Under the pieces are notes generated by a model. The model had not been told where the DNA came from, made no database searches, and was given only the letters and a program-made list of their open reading frames with translations. From the NCBI GenBank assembly GCA_020847555.1, contig JADLBT010000274.1:1-11735 (forward strand): DNA of 11,735 nt, read 5' to 3'. The stretch is from Gemmataceae bacterium. Its GTDB lineage: Bacteria; Planctomycetota; Planctomycetia; Gemmatales; Gemmataceae. The stretch's first letter is position 1. Each line of letters opens with the position of its first letter. Position numbers and translations under genes: made by a program. Shown one piece after another: positions 3,961-10,744 of this stretch.

Positions 3961-5048
3961 GTGAGAACGCAGTGGTGAAGGCCGAGCCCCGACTCAACGG
4001 AGCGGTCAGCCCGGTCAACCTGAACAATCTCCAGGACGTGCTGCAGCTCGGTGAGGTCCTGGCCCGGTCGGGGTTCTTCGCTGACGCCCGCAGCGCCGCC
4101 CAGGCCGTCGTGAAGGTGCTCGCGGGTCGCGAGTTGGGCTTCGCGTCGATCGCCAGCATGGTCGGAATCCACATCATCGAGGGCAAGCCGGTCGTTGGGG
4201 CGCACCTGATGGCCAGCATGATCAAGCGGTCGGGTCGGTACGACTACCGCGTCGTCACCCTCAACCGCTCCGAGTGCTCCGTGGAATTCCTGGAGCGTCG
4301 TGGGGAGAAGTGGGAACCGCTGGGCCGCGTGAGCATGACGTTTGCTGAGGCCACGGAAACCGGCCTTGCCCTCGGTAAGGATGGGAGGGTCAAGGCGAAC
4401 TGGGCCCGCAACGCCGACGACATGCTGTTCGCCCGGTGCATCAGCAAGGGCTACCGCCGCTACTGCCCCGACCTCACCGGTGGGGTGCTGGTCTACGAGC
4501 CCGACGAGATGGACGGCAGCCAGCCCCTCGACGTGACGCCGGTTGCACCGCCCGCACCCACCGGCGAGCCGATCGACGCCTCGTACACGGTCACTCACCC
4601 CGATGGTGCGCAGACCCCCGTCAGCGATCAGCCGGAGGAACCCCGCCCAAACCCGCAAGCCCCGGCAGCGGAGGCCGGGGACCTGACGGAGCAGGAGGAG
4701 CAGACGCTGGTCACGGCGGCCCGGACCGCCAGGCGGACGGTCGCCGAGGTCAACACGGTGCTGAAGATCGTGGGAGTCCCGGTGCTGAAGAAGGTGCCGC
4801 GGGAGAAGCTGGAATGGGTTCGCAAGGCCCTGGCGGAGGGACTATGCCCGCAACCGCAGGTGGACCGCATCTCGAAGCTGGTCAACGAGCTGAACCTGAG
4901 CTGGGAGGCGTTCCGGACGCGACTCACGACGCGGTACGGCCGGTCCTCGCTCGGGCACTTGACGGTGTCCGAGGCGACGGAGGTCGAGGAGAAGCTGAAA
5001 GCGGCACCCAAACCCCAACAGCAACTGCCGGCCCCGCAGCCGGTGTGA
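3957..5048 (+). CDS. recT: RecT-type single-strand annealing recombinase, 363 aa
   Basis: The GTG at 3957 overlaps the csrA stop (GTGA). Residues about 22-185 form the RecT-like annealing core. It comprises LQDVLQLGEVLARSGFFADA, QAVVKVLAGRELGF, GIHIIEGKPVVGAHLMASMI, RYDYRVVTLNRSECSVEF, a W..LGRVSMTFAEATETGL segment, NADDMLFARCISKGYRRYCP, and a closing VYEPDEM. Such proteins anneal complementary strands during phage recombination and replication. A Pro-rich linker (about 190-240) leads to two short helical modules (about 243-296 and 302-348), each shaped like W..(V/F)R..L...YG..S..LT..EA..., probably for partner or DNA contact. No exonuclease of the RecE/lambda Exo type is adjacent. The coupled helicase and the later PD-(D/E)XK nuclease are the likely partners. 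The family is confident. Confidence 0.88.
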   Translation: MSENAVVKAEPRLNGAVSPVNLNNLQDVLQLGEVLARSGFFADARSAAQAVVKVLAGRELGFASIASMVGIHIIEGKPVVGAHLMASMIKRSGRYDYRVVTLNRSECSVEFLERRGEKWEPLGRVSMTFAEATETGLALGKDGRVKANWARNADDMLFARCISKGYRRYCPDLTGGVLVYEPDEMDGSQPLDVTPVAPPAPTGEPIDASYTVTHPDGAQTPVSDQPEEPRPNPQAPAAEAGDLTEQEEQTLVTAARTARRTVAEVNTVLKIVGVPVLKKVPREKLEWVRKALAEGLCPQPQVDRISKLVNELNLSWEAFRTRLTTRYGRSSLGHLTVSEATEVEEKLKAAPKPQQQLPAPQPV

Positions 5049-6523
5049 GAAAACCGACTTCGCAGCAGGAGGCGATCTACGACGCGGTGCGGTCGGCCCC
5101 GGCGAACCTCGTGGTCGAGGCTCTGGCCGGGACGGGGAAGACGACCACGGCAGTGGGGTGTCTGTCGCAGGGCATCGGCGGGAGGGTGGGCTTCGTGGCG
5201 TTCAACGCCCACATCGCTGCGGAACTGAGCGAGCGGCTGCCGCCGACCGTGCCGGCCTGCACGCTGCACTCGCTCGGCTTCGCTGCCCTGCGGCGGGCCC
5301 TCGGGGAGGTTGAGGTGGACGAGGCGAAGCTCCGCAAACTCGCCCAGGAGTTCGCACCGGACGCCTGGCCATCGGTGCGCAAGGCTGCCGAGCAGCTCGC
5401 CCGGCTGTGCAAGTACACGCTGTCGAGTGAGCGGTCGTTCAACGACCTCGACGCCCTGGTCGAACACTACGGCGTCGAGGTGGACGATCGGGACGTCACG
5501 AAGGTCTACCAGCTCGCGGGGAAGCTGGTCGAAGAGTCAGCCGCGAGAACGCGGTCCATCGACTACGACGACATGGTCTGGCTACCGCACCGTCTGGGCG
5601 TGCGACCCGACCAGTTCGACCTGCTGCTGGTGGACGAAGCGCAGGACCTCAACCGCGCCCAGCAGCGGCTGGCCCTGGCCGCGGTGGGATCGGGTCGGCT
5701 GGTGCCGATCGGTGACCGCAACCAAGCCATCTACGGCTTCAGTGGTGCGGACAACGACGCACTGCCCAACCTCACGGCCGTACTGGAGGAGTCCGAGGGC
5801 CGCGGCTGCCGCGTGCTGCCGCTGACGGTGACCTGGCGGTGTCCCGCCCTGCACGTCGAGCTGGCGAAGCGGATCGTGCCGACACTGGAGGCTGCTCCCG
5901 GTGCGATCGAGGGCGAGGTGATCACCGACGACCTGAAAGGGATCGCCTCCTCGGTGCGGCCGGGTGATCTGGTGATCTGCCGCAAGAACGCCCCGCTGGT
6001 GGGGCTTACCTACCGGCTGGTGCTCGCCGGCGTGCCCGCAGTGATGCGCGGTCGCGAGATCGGCCGCGGACTGCTTGCCCTGATCACGCGGTTGAAACCG
6101 GCCAACCTGCAGGACCTGATCGACAGGTTGGAGGATTACCGCGAGCGGGAGGTCCGCCGGCTGGTGCGGAAGTCGGCCCCGCAGTCGCAGCACGATAGCC
6201 TCAACGACCGCTGCGACTGCCTGAGTCAACTTGCCGCGCAGGTAACGAGCCTGGAGCAACTCGAAACGTTCATGGCGGAGAAGTTCGATGATGCAGCGAA
6301 GTCGGGCGAGTCGGTGGTTCTATCGTCGGTGCATCGTGCCAAGGGGCTGGAGGCCGACACCGTCTACGTCCTGGATCCATCGTCGCTCCCACTGCGGCGA
6401 AAGAACCCCAAGCCGTGGGAGACACGGCAAGAACTCAACCTCGCCTACGTCGCGGTGACGCGGGCGAAACGCACACTCGTGTTCGAGGATCACGTTCCAT
6501 CCATCTTCGGAGTGAAGGAGTAA
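5045..6523 (+). CDS. UvrD/Rep-like superfamily 1 helicase, 492 aa
   Basis: The GTG at 5045 overlaps the recT stop (GTGA); reading frames further upstream are shadows of recT. All SF1A helicase motifs are present: Q motif (TSQQEAIYDAV, 5-15), I ALAGTGKTTT (26-35, Lys32), Ia FVAFNAHIAAEL (50-61), Ib TLHSLGF (73-79), II VDEAQD (196-201), III PIGDRNQAIYGFSGAD (221-236), IV TVTWRCP (261-267), V VHRAKGLEADTV (429-440) and VI AYVAVTRAKRTLVF (467-480). It should unwind DNA 3'-5' using ATP. At 492 residues it is much shorter than UvrD/PcrA (about 700), with reduced 1B/2B insertions. It ends right after motif VI, lacking the C-terminal Tudor-like domain that PcrA uses to touch RNA polymerase. Confidence 0.93.
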   Translation: MRKPTSQQEAIYDAVRSAPANLVVEALAGTGKTTTAVGCLSQGIGGRVGFVAFNAHIAAELSERLPPTVPACTLHSLGFAALRRALGEVEVDEAKLRKLAQEFAPDAWPSVRKAAEQLARLCKYTLSSERSFNDLDALVEHYGVEVDDRDVTKVYQLAGKLVEESAARTRSIDYDDMVWLPHRLGVRPDQFDLLLVDEAQDLNRAQQRLALAAVGSGRLVPIGDRNQAIYGFSGADNDALPNLTAVLEESEGRGCRVLPLTVTWRCPALHVELAKRIVPTLEAAPGAIEGEVITDDLKGIASSVRPGDLVICRKNAPLVGLTYRLVLAGVPAVMRGREIGRGLLALITRLKPANLQDLIDRLEDYREREVRRLVRKSAPQSQHDSLNDRCDCLSQLAAQVTSLEQLETFMAEKFDDAAKSGESVVLSSVHRAKGLEADTVYVLDPSSLPLRRKNPKPWETRQELNLAYVAVTRAKRTLVFEDHVPSIFGVKE

Positions 6524-6527
6524 CACA

Positions 6528-7115
6528 ATGTCCGCACCCTACAACCCCTGGGAAGGTCAGTCCGGCGACGATTTCAGCGATCTCGATTCGTACTCGTCGC
6601 AGTACCGGCCCGAGGCCGCGTTCCGGCCTGGTCTGGAGGCCCTCGCCAACGGCCCGGCCGACTTCGAGATCGTCTCGGCCGCGCTCGACAAGACGCAGAA
6701 GTCCGGTGAGCGGATCTGCCGCATCATCCTCCGCGTCGTCGGCGGCATCACCGTCGAATGGACGCGCTTCCTCAACGAGCAGCGGAACCTCAACCGGCTG
6801 TGCGCCGACCTGGCGTGCCTGGGTTTCGACGCTGACAAGTGGAACACGCCGGGTCGGCCGCTCTCGAAGGAGATCCCTGCCGCGGTGGCGAAGCTGCCGG
6901 GGATCAAGTTCCGGGCGGTCAAGACGTCGAGACAGGACACCCGGCCGGGCTACGAGAGCAAGGTCTACCACGACTTGCAGATCAACGGCCGCATCGACGG
7001 CCGGCCGATGCCGCCGCTGACGCCTCCGGTGCAGACCGCACCGGCGCCCAACGGGGCGCACACGGTCGGAGCGGGAGCGGCTGCCGGCGGGCAGAGCGAC
7101 GACATCCCTTTTTGA
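6528..7115 (+). CDS. SSB-like protein with DDIPF tail (DUF669-like), 195 aa
   Basis: The ATG at 6528 follows AAGGAG about seven bases upstream, with the helicase stop in between. The sequence is not a classical OB-fold SSB. The middle part (about 43-105: GPADFEIVSAALDKTQKSGE, RICRIILRV, VEWTRFLNEQRNLNRLCADL) resembles the DUF669-type proteins found beside phage recombination genes. The last 30 residues are Pro/Ala/Gly-rich and end exactly in DDIPF, the acidic tip by which bacterial SSB recruits replication and repair proteins. Together these indicate a phage-type single-strand DNA-binding protein acting with RecT, the helicase and the primase-polymerase. The tail is clear; the family name is from memory and somewhat less sure. 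Confidence 0.8.
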   Translation: MSAPYNPWEGQSGDDFSDLDSYSSQYRPEAAFRPGLEALANGPADFEIVSAALDKTQKSGERICRIILRVVGGITVEWTRFLNEQRNLNRLCADLACLGFDADKWNTPGRPLSKEIPAAVAKLPGIKFRAVKTSRQDTRPGYESKVYHDLQINGRIDGRPMPPLTPPVQTAPAPNGAHTVGAGAAAGGQSDDIPF

Positions 7116-7152
7116 CCGCGTTGTCCTGACCCTGGTTCCTCTACCCCGCGGC

Positions 7153-7245
7153 GTGCCGACGGTCATCCGTCTGAGGCGGCTCCTCAAGGCTGCGCTCCGG
7201 CGGTACGGCTTCCGGTGCGCCGCGATCGAAGGTGATCTGACATGA
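7153..7245 (+). CDS. Possible small basic protein, 30 aa
   Basis: A short frame starts at GTG 7153 and ends in an ATGA overlap with the next gene (7242-7245), the same coupling used by neighbouring genes. It reads VPTVIRLRRLLKAALRRYGF then RCAAIEGDLT: one strongly basic amphipathic helix followed by a short tail. The frame remains open upstream into the ssb-like gene without another good start. No strong ribosome site precedes 7153, although the GCGG at 7149-7152 is G-rich. It could be a tiny nucleic-acid-binding peptide or a leader for the downstream gene. I do not recognise a family with certainty. Confidence 0.45.
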   Translation: MPTVIRLRRLLKAALRRYGFRCAAIEGDLT

Positions 7246-7487
7246 GTCTGGAATCCGTGCTCGCTGAGGTGCGTGAGGAGCGGCAGCAGCAGGACGCCCG
7301 CTGGGGTGGCCCCGAACACGACGACCGACACAGCCCCTGGGACTGGGTCGCCATCACCGTGCGGCACCTGGGACTGGCCGCGGAGGACGGCGGCCAGGGT
7401 GTGGACCCGGTCCGTTACCGCCGGCAGATGATCCGCGTCGCGGCCCTGGCGGTCGCCGCGGTCGAGGCGCTGGACCGAACACATTGA
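7242..7487 (+). CDS. Conserved phage-type protein of unknown function, 81 aa
   Basis: The ATG at 7242 is coupled to the preceding small frame (ATGA). The sequence has a layout common in phages and prophages. An N-terminal helix with EVREERQQQDARWGG comes first, then PEHDDRHSPWDW (His-Asp-Asp, then Asp-Trp), and a C-terminal helix RRQMIRVAALAVAAVEALDR. The conserved acidic/His cluster and helical ends recall small phage Ea-type proteins with the ER.RQ....HDD motif. These have no proven activity, though a nucleotide- or metal-binding role is conceivable. It lies just upstream of the primase-polymerase with eight bases between stop and start. Coding and family type are likely; the function is unknown. 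Confidence 0.7.
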   Translation: MSLESVLAEVREERQQQDARWGGPEHDDRHSPWDWVAITVRHLGLAAEDGGQGVDPVRYRRQMIRVAALAVAAVEALDRTH

Positions 7488-7495
7488 GGTGGATC

Positions 7496-9682
7496 ATGAC
7501 GGACCGTGCTGTGCTGGAAGCGAAGGCGGCTGAGATCGAGCGGACCCTGCGGGTGTTCTGCGTGCCGGGACAGGTTTTCTCTGTGCAGGTTCTGTACGGA
7601 CCTCGAAACGCGAAGTCGTTCGTCACCGGCGACATCGCGGAGGCTGTCCGAGTTGCCCTCCACTTCGATGAGACGCGTCCGATCGGTGTCTACTTCACAC
7701 CCAACCCGGTTCGCCCTGACTGGGCCGGCAGCACCGCGTTTCCCAAGGACGAACAGATCGTCGAGCGATACTGGCTGCTCATCGACTGCGACCCGATACG
7801 TCCCTCCGGGACCTCATCCACTGAGGCAGAAGCCGCGGCGTCCTGGCGTGTACTCGACGGCTGTCGTTCCCTCCTTGACGGTGCCGGACTGGTCGGTACC
7901 GTCGTGGCCTTCTCAGGCGGCGGCTGGCATCTGTGTTACCCGGTACTGCTCCCCAACGACGCCGCTGCGAAGGAGCTGATCCGCAGCGTTCTGAGGCATC
8001 TCCAGGAGCAATATGGAGCGAAGGCTACCAAGGAAGAGGACGCCCTACTCAAGGTCGGACAACCGCTCCCGATCCCAAAGGCGTCCGTGGACACCTCCTG
8101 CCACGATGCGAAGCGGATCTGGCCCGTCTACGGGACGTGGAAGCGGAAAGGACAGGATTCGCCGGAGCGTCCACACCGTCTCACCTACATCGTCCCAGAG
8201 CAGGGTTTGTACCCTGAGCCCTGGGATCGTGAAACGGCTGAGTCGAACACGCTGATCCTGCGCGGACTTCCCGCAAAGTGGAAGCGGGAAGATGAACTGC
8301 GGCAGGGCACCGCACAGCTCAACATCGACACTTACGTCAAGGCGGCCGTGCAGGCTGAAGTTCAAGCGGTCACCAACGCCCCTGTCGGGGAACGGAACAC
8401 CCAGCTCAACAAGTCCAGCTTCAACCTGGGCACACTGATCGGCGCGGGAGTGCTCTCGGCAGCCGACGCGGGAACGACACTGCTCAACGCCGCGCTCGCG
8501 GTGGGTCTGACCGCTGAGGAGTCACGGGCGACGATCCGCAGTGGTCTGAACGCCGGCACCCTCAAGCCCCGGGACCTGACGCATGTCGTCAGTCAGCAAC
8601 CCACGAAACCGCCGATCGACACCACCCAGACGTTGATTGACCGCGCCTGCGACATCACGCCCCGCATTGTCGAGTGGGTGTGGCCTGGGGTCATCCCTCT
8701 CGGAAAGCTGACCACGTTCGCAGGCATCGGCGGACTCGGGAAGACGTTCGTCCTGTGCGACATCACCGCCCGCATCACCACCGGGACCGTCTGGCCGTTC
8801 TCCGGAAGCACCATCGCCCCCCGCGGGCAGGTCCTCTTCATCTCCGGAGAAGACGACCCGGACGACACCCTCGTTCCTCGACTGATCGAGATGCGTGCTG
8901 ACCTTGAACAGGTCACCTTCCTGAAGGCGTCGATTCAGGATCGGTTTACCCTGGCGGATCTTGATGTGCTGAAGAAGGCCCTGGAACAGACGGGCGCCGA
9001 CGTCCGCATGGTCGTCATCGACCCACCAACCGCCTACCTGGGTGGTGTGGACGACCACAAGAACAGCGAGCTGCGGGGCCTGCTCTCACCGCTGGCTCAC
9101 CTGGCTCACGAACACCGCATCGCCGTGATCTTCAACACCCACGTCAACAAGCAGGCCGGGAAGGTCGAGGCGATGATGCGCGTCATGGGCTCGGTCGCCT
9201 GGGTCAACGCGGTTCGGGCCGCCCACCTGTTCGTCCGCGATTCCGAGGATCCCAACCGCCGGCTGTTCCTCCCCATGAAGATGAATCTGGCGAAGGAGCG
9301 GATGGGGTTGGCCTACGAGATCGTCACCGCCGGCCAACTCGCCCGCGTCAACTGGGTCGGGGAGGTGGACGTCACCGCCGATGAGGCGGTCGGCAACGGA
9401 CACGCGACACCGAAGCAGAAGGCCGCCGCCGAGTGGCTCATCGAGAAGTTCTGCGAGAAGCGGGCGTGGCCTTCCATCGACCTGTTCAACGCCGGCAAGT
9501 CAGAGGGCATCAGTCGGGACGGTATCTTCGCCGCCAAGCGGTCCCTGAACCTACCCAAACCGCGGCAGGAAGTTGCCCAGGACGGCACCCGGTCGTGGGT
9601 GTGGTGGGTTCCGGACGATTGGCCTCCTCTCTCCACACCCAAAGACAGTGCGACAGAGGGGTCAAATGGTTACCCCACTTAG
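7496..9682 (+). CDS. Primase-polymerase fused to RepA/DnaB-like helicase, 728 aa
   Basis: I chose ATG 7496, with GAGG (7486-7489) six bases upstream, over the in-frame TTG at 7484. Residues about 1-260 are an archaeo-eukaryotic-type primase-polymerase. They hold the metal-binding pair in LLIDCDP (D97, D99), AFSGGGWHLCYP with His145, and a basic DAKRIWPVYGTWKRK segment (204-218). A helical linker (about 270-355) follows. Residues about 390-625 are a RecA-fold ATPase of the RepA/AAA_25 kind: Walker A AGIGGLGKT (409-417), SGEDDPDDTLVPRL (450-463), Walker B VVIDPPTAYLGG (506-517) and the FNTHVN sensor (546-551). A small C-terminal winged-helix-like part (640-708) ends near WVWWVPDDW. The protein should start replication by priming and unwinding at the adjacent origin-like repeats. 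Confidence 0.92.
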   Translation: MTDRAVLEAKAAEIERTLRVFCVPGQVFSVQVLYGPRNAKSFVTGDIAEAVRVALHFDETRPIGVYFTPNPVRPDWAGSTAFPKDEQIVERYWLLIDCDPIRPSGTSSTEAEAAASWRVLDGCRSLLDGAGLVGTVVAFSGGGWHLCYPVLLPNDAAAKELIRSVLRHLQEQYGAKATKEEDALLKVGQPLPIPKASVDTSCHDAKRIWPVYGTWKRKGQDSPERPHRLTYIVPEQGLYPEPWDRETAESNTLILRGLPAKWKREDELRQGTAQLNIDTYVKAAVQAEVQAVTNAPVGERNTQLNKSSFNLGTLIGAGVLSAADAGTTLLNAALAVGLTAEESRATIRSGLNAGTLKPRDLTHVVSQQPTKPPIDTTQTLIDRACDITPRIVEWVWPGVIPLGKLTTFAGIGGLGKTFVLCDITARITTGTVWPFSGSTIAPRGQVLFISGEDDPDDTLVPRLIEMRADLEQVTFLKASIQDRFTLADLDVLKKALEQTGADVRMVVIDPPTAYLGGVDDHKNSELRGLLSPLAHLAHEHRIAVIFNTHVNKQAGKVEAMMRVMGSVAWVNAVRAAHLFVRDSEDPNRRLFLPMKMNLAKERMGLAYEIVTAGQLARVNWVGEVDVTADEAVGNGHATPKQKAAAEWLIEKFCEKRAWPSIDLFNAGKSEGISRDGIFAAKRSLNLPKPRQEVAQDGTRSWVWWVPDDWPPLSTPKDSATEGSNGYPT

Positions 9683-9689
9683 GGTTACA

Positions 9690-9713
9690 ACTGTCGAGTT
9701 CACGCTCGACAGT
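9690..9713. repeat. 9-bp perfect inverted repeat
   Basis: ACTGTCGAG (9690-9698) and CTCGACAGT (9705-9713) are separated by ttcacg. It begins seven bases after the stop codon of the primase-helicase gene. With no T-tract after it, it fits a binding site or extruding cruciform better than an intrinsic terminator. It shares the CTGTCG core with the other repeats here. Confidence 0.9.
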
Positions 9714-9719
9714 GTGTTT

Positions 9720-9749
9720 CCGACACTGCGAACACCGTCGCAGTGTCGG
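9720..9749. repeat. 11-bp perfect inverted repeat
   Basis: CCGACACTGCG (9720-9730) pairs with CGCAGTGTCGG (9739-9749) around an 8-base loop, aacaccgt. The right arm is also the first iteron, so one inverted and three direct copies of the same GCAGTGTCGG motif are present, as seen where an initiator binds both as dimer and as monomer. Confidence 0.92.
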
Positions 9750-9775
9750 GTGCAGTGTCGGGTGCAGTGTCGGGC
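9740..9775 (+). repeat. Iterons: three 12-bp direct repeats
   Basis: GCAGTGTCGGGT at 9740-9751 and 9752-9763, then GCAGTGTCGGGC at 9764-9775, lie head to tail with no spacer; only the last base of the third differs. Together with the inverted copy at 9720-9729 they form a cluster of four initiator-type sites flanked by the AT-rich inverted repeat. Confidence 0.9.
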
Positions 9776-9778
9776 TAT

Positions 9779-9805
9779 TTAAGTCGTTTATGGTTTTCGA
9801 CTTAA
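9779..9805. repeat. AT-rich 8-bp inverted repeat
   Basis: TTAAGTCG (9779-9786) pairs with CGACTTAA (9798-9805) around tttatggtttt. This is the most AT-rich piece of the intergenic region and would be the natural melting element of an origin. It may alternatively be an operator for the nuclease gene. Confidence 0.85.
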
Positions 9806-9851
9806 CCTCTCTGTCGCAACTGTCGTGGTGTTTTCTCTGGAAGGGTTTCCG

Positions 9852-10676
9852 ATGATTGGTATCAAGGCGATCGAAACGAGCTACAAGGGCTACCGCTTCC
9901 GCTCCCGCCTGGAGGCTCGCTGGGCCGTGTTCTTCGACGCGCTGGGTATCTCCTGGGAGTACGAGAAGCAGGGATACAACTTGCCGTCTGGGCCGTACTT
10001 GCCGGACTTCTGGCTGCCCTACACAGGGGCCGAATATGGCTGGGGTTTTTGGGTTGAAATCAAACCTATACCCCTCACCACCCACGAAACTCAACTCCTG
10101 GCGGAACTGGTGGAGGCTACTGGACACCGCGCTTACGCCATCAGTGGCAACCCGTGGACGGGAGAACACCAGGTGAGTGTGTTTCAGCACCACCATGGTG
10201 GTAAACCGGAACAAGTACCCCTACACGCAGGAGGTTCGTTCAACGAGAAGGTGATCGTTCCAGGATGCGCCGGAACCAAAATCTATCTCGTCGGCAGCGG
10301 TTGGGTATACTCTTTCCCAGATGACTACGAATCCGCAGTTATCGCCGCCAAGCCTAGGCTTCAACATGCCTTTATCCTCGCCCGTTCCGCCCGTTTCGAG
10401 CATGGCGACTCACCCGCCACCGCAACCAGTACACCCGTCCGTATCCCACCGCCTCGTCGGTATCGCATCACCACAGCCCGGCCCGCGGTCGAATCGGACT
10501 TCGTAGTTGGGGGTTCACTCAACCACCCTACCTACGGCACGGGGCAGGTTACCGACATCAGAGGTAACGGTGTTATGAAGAGAATGGATGTCCGTTTTCC
10601 GTCGTATGGTACGAAAACCTTCGCTGTTGAACGGGTGGTCGCATCAGGACTGTTATTCGTTGTGACTCACACATAG
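9852..10676 (+). CDS. PD-(D/E)XK nuclease with PcrA/UvrD-type Tudor C-terminus, 274 aa
   Basis: I chose the ATG at 9852 because GGAAGGG lies upstream (about 9839-9845). Residues about 8-75 carry a restriction-endonuclease-like core: GYRFRSRLEARWAVFFDALG (Glu21), YLPDFWLP (Asp52) and WVEIKP (Glu69-x-Lys71), the usual E...D...ExK set. A linker rich in Pro and Arg (about 185-210) leads to residues 214-265. There VVGGSLNHPTYGTGQVTDIR, then GNGVMKRMDVRFPSYGTKTF, closely follow the Tudor-like C-terminal domain of PcrA/UvrD (H..WGTG.V....G.G....D..FP..G.K), which contacts RNA polymerase. I infer a DNA-cutting enzyme guided to DNA or to transcription complexes. The element's own helicase lacks this domain. 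The nuclease core is fairly certain; the Tudor match is by motif. Confidence 0.8.
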   Translation: MIGIKAIETSYKGYRFRSRLEARWAVFFDALGISWEYEKQGYNLPSGPYLPDFWLPYTGAEYGWGFWVEIKPIPLTTHETQLLAELVEATGHRAYAISGNPWTGEHQVSVFQHHHGGKPEQVPLHAGGSFNEKVIVPGCAGTKIYLVGSGWVYSFPDDYESAVIAAKPRLQHAFILARSARFEHGDSPATATSTPVRIPPPRRYRITTARPAVESDFVVGGSLNHPTYGTGQVTDIRGNGVMKRMDVRFPSYGTKTFAVERVVASGLLFVVTHT

Positions 10677-10744
10677 GTGTTTGACCGTCTGACCTGACCC
10701 CCTGACCCGGAACGATTCCCTCGCTCCCCGTGCAAGGTGCGCGC

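Larger units (their letters stand above)
9683..9851. other. Origin-like region with iterons and inverted repeats
   Basis: In 169 bp between the primase-helicase gene and the nuclease gene, this region packs a 9-bp inverted repeat (9690-9713), an 11-bp inverted repeat (9720-9749), three 12-bp direct repeats (9740-9775), an AT-rich 8-bp inverted repeat (9779-9805) and two further CTGTCG copies (9811-9825). Nearly all share a (C/G)TGTCG core. Iterons next to an AT-rich segment and directly downstream of a replication initiator gene are the classic form of a plasmid or phage origin. The local base composition is clearly lower in GC than the flanks. A promoter/operator for 9852 onwards could be embedded here as well. 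Confidence 0.65.

Noticed and set aside
4436..5044. Upstream extension of the helicase frame
   Set aside because: It lies entirely inside recT in another frame and shows no domain; helicase similarity starts exactly after the GTG at 5045.
4628..5467. 279-residue open frame on the - strand
   Set aside because: It is antisense to recT and the helicase, both of which have clear families.
6435..7484. 349-residue open frame on the - strand
   Set aside because: It is antisense to the ssb-like gene and its neighbours, is Arg-rich and shows no recognisable motif; it is a shadow frame.
10689..10708. CTGACC-type short repeats before the polymerase gene
   Set aside because: They only loosely match the reverse of the 2004-2042 repeat; too short and degenerate to call a shared site.
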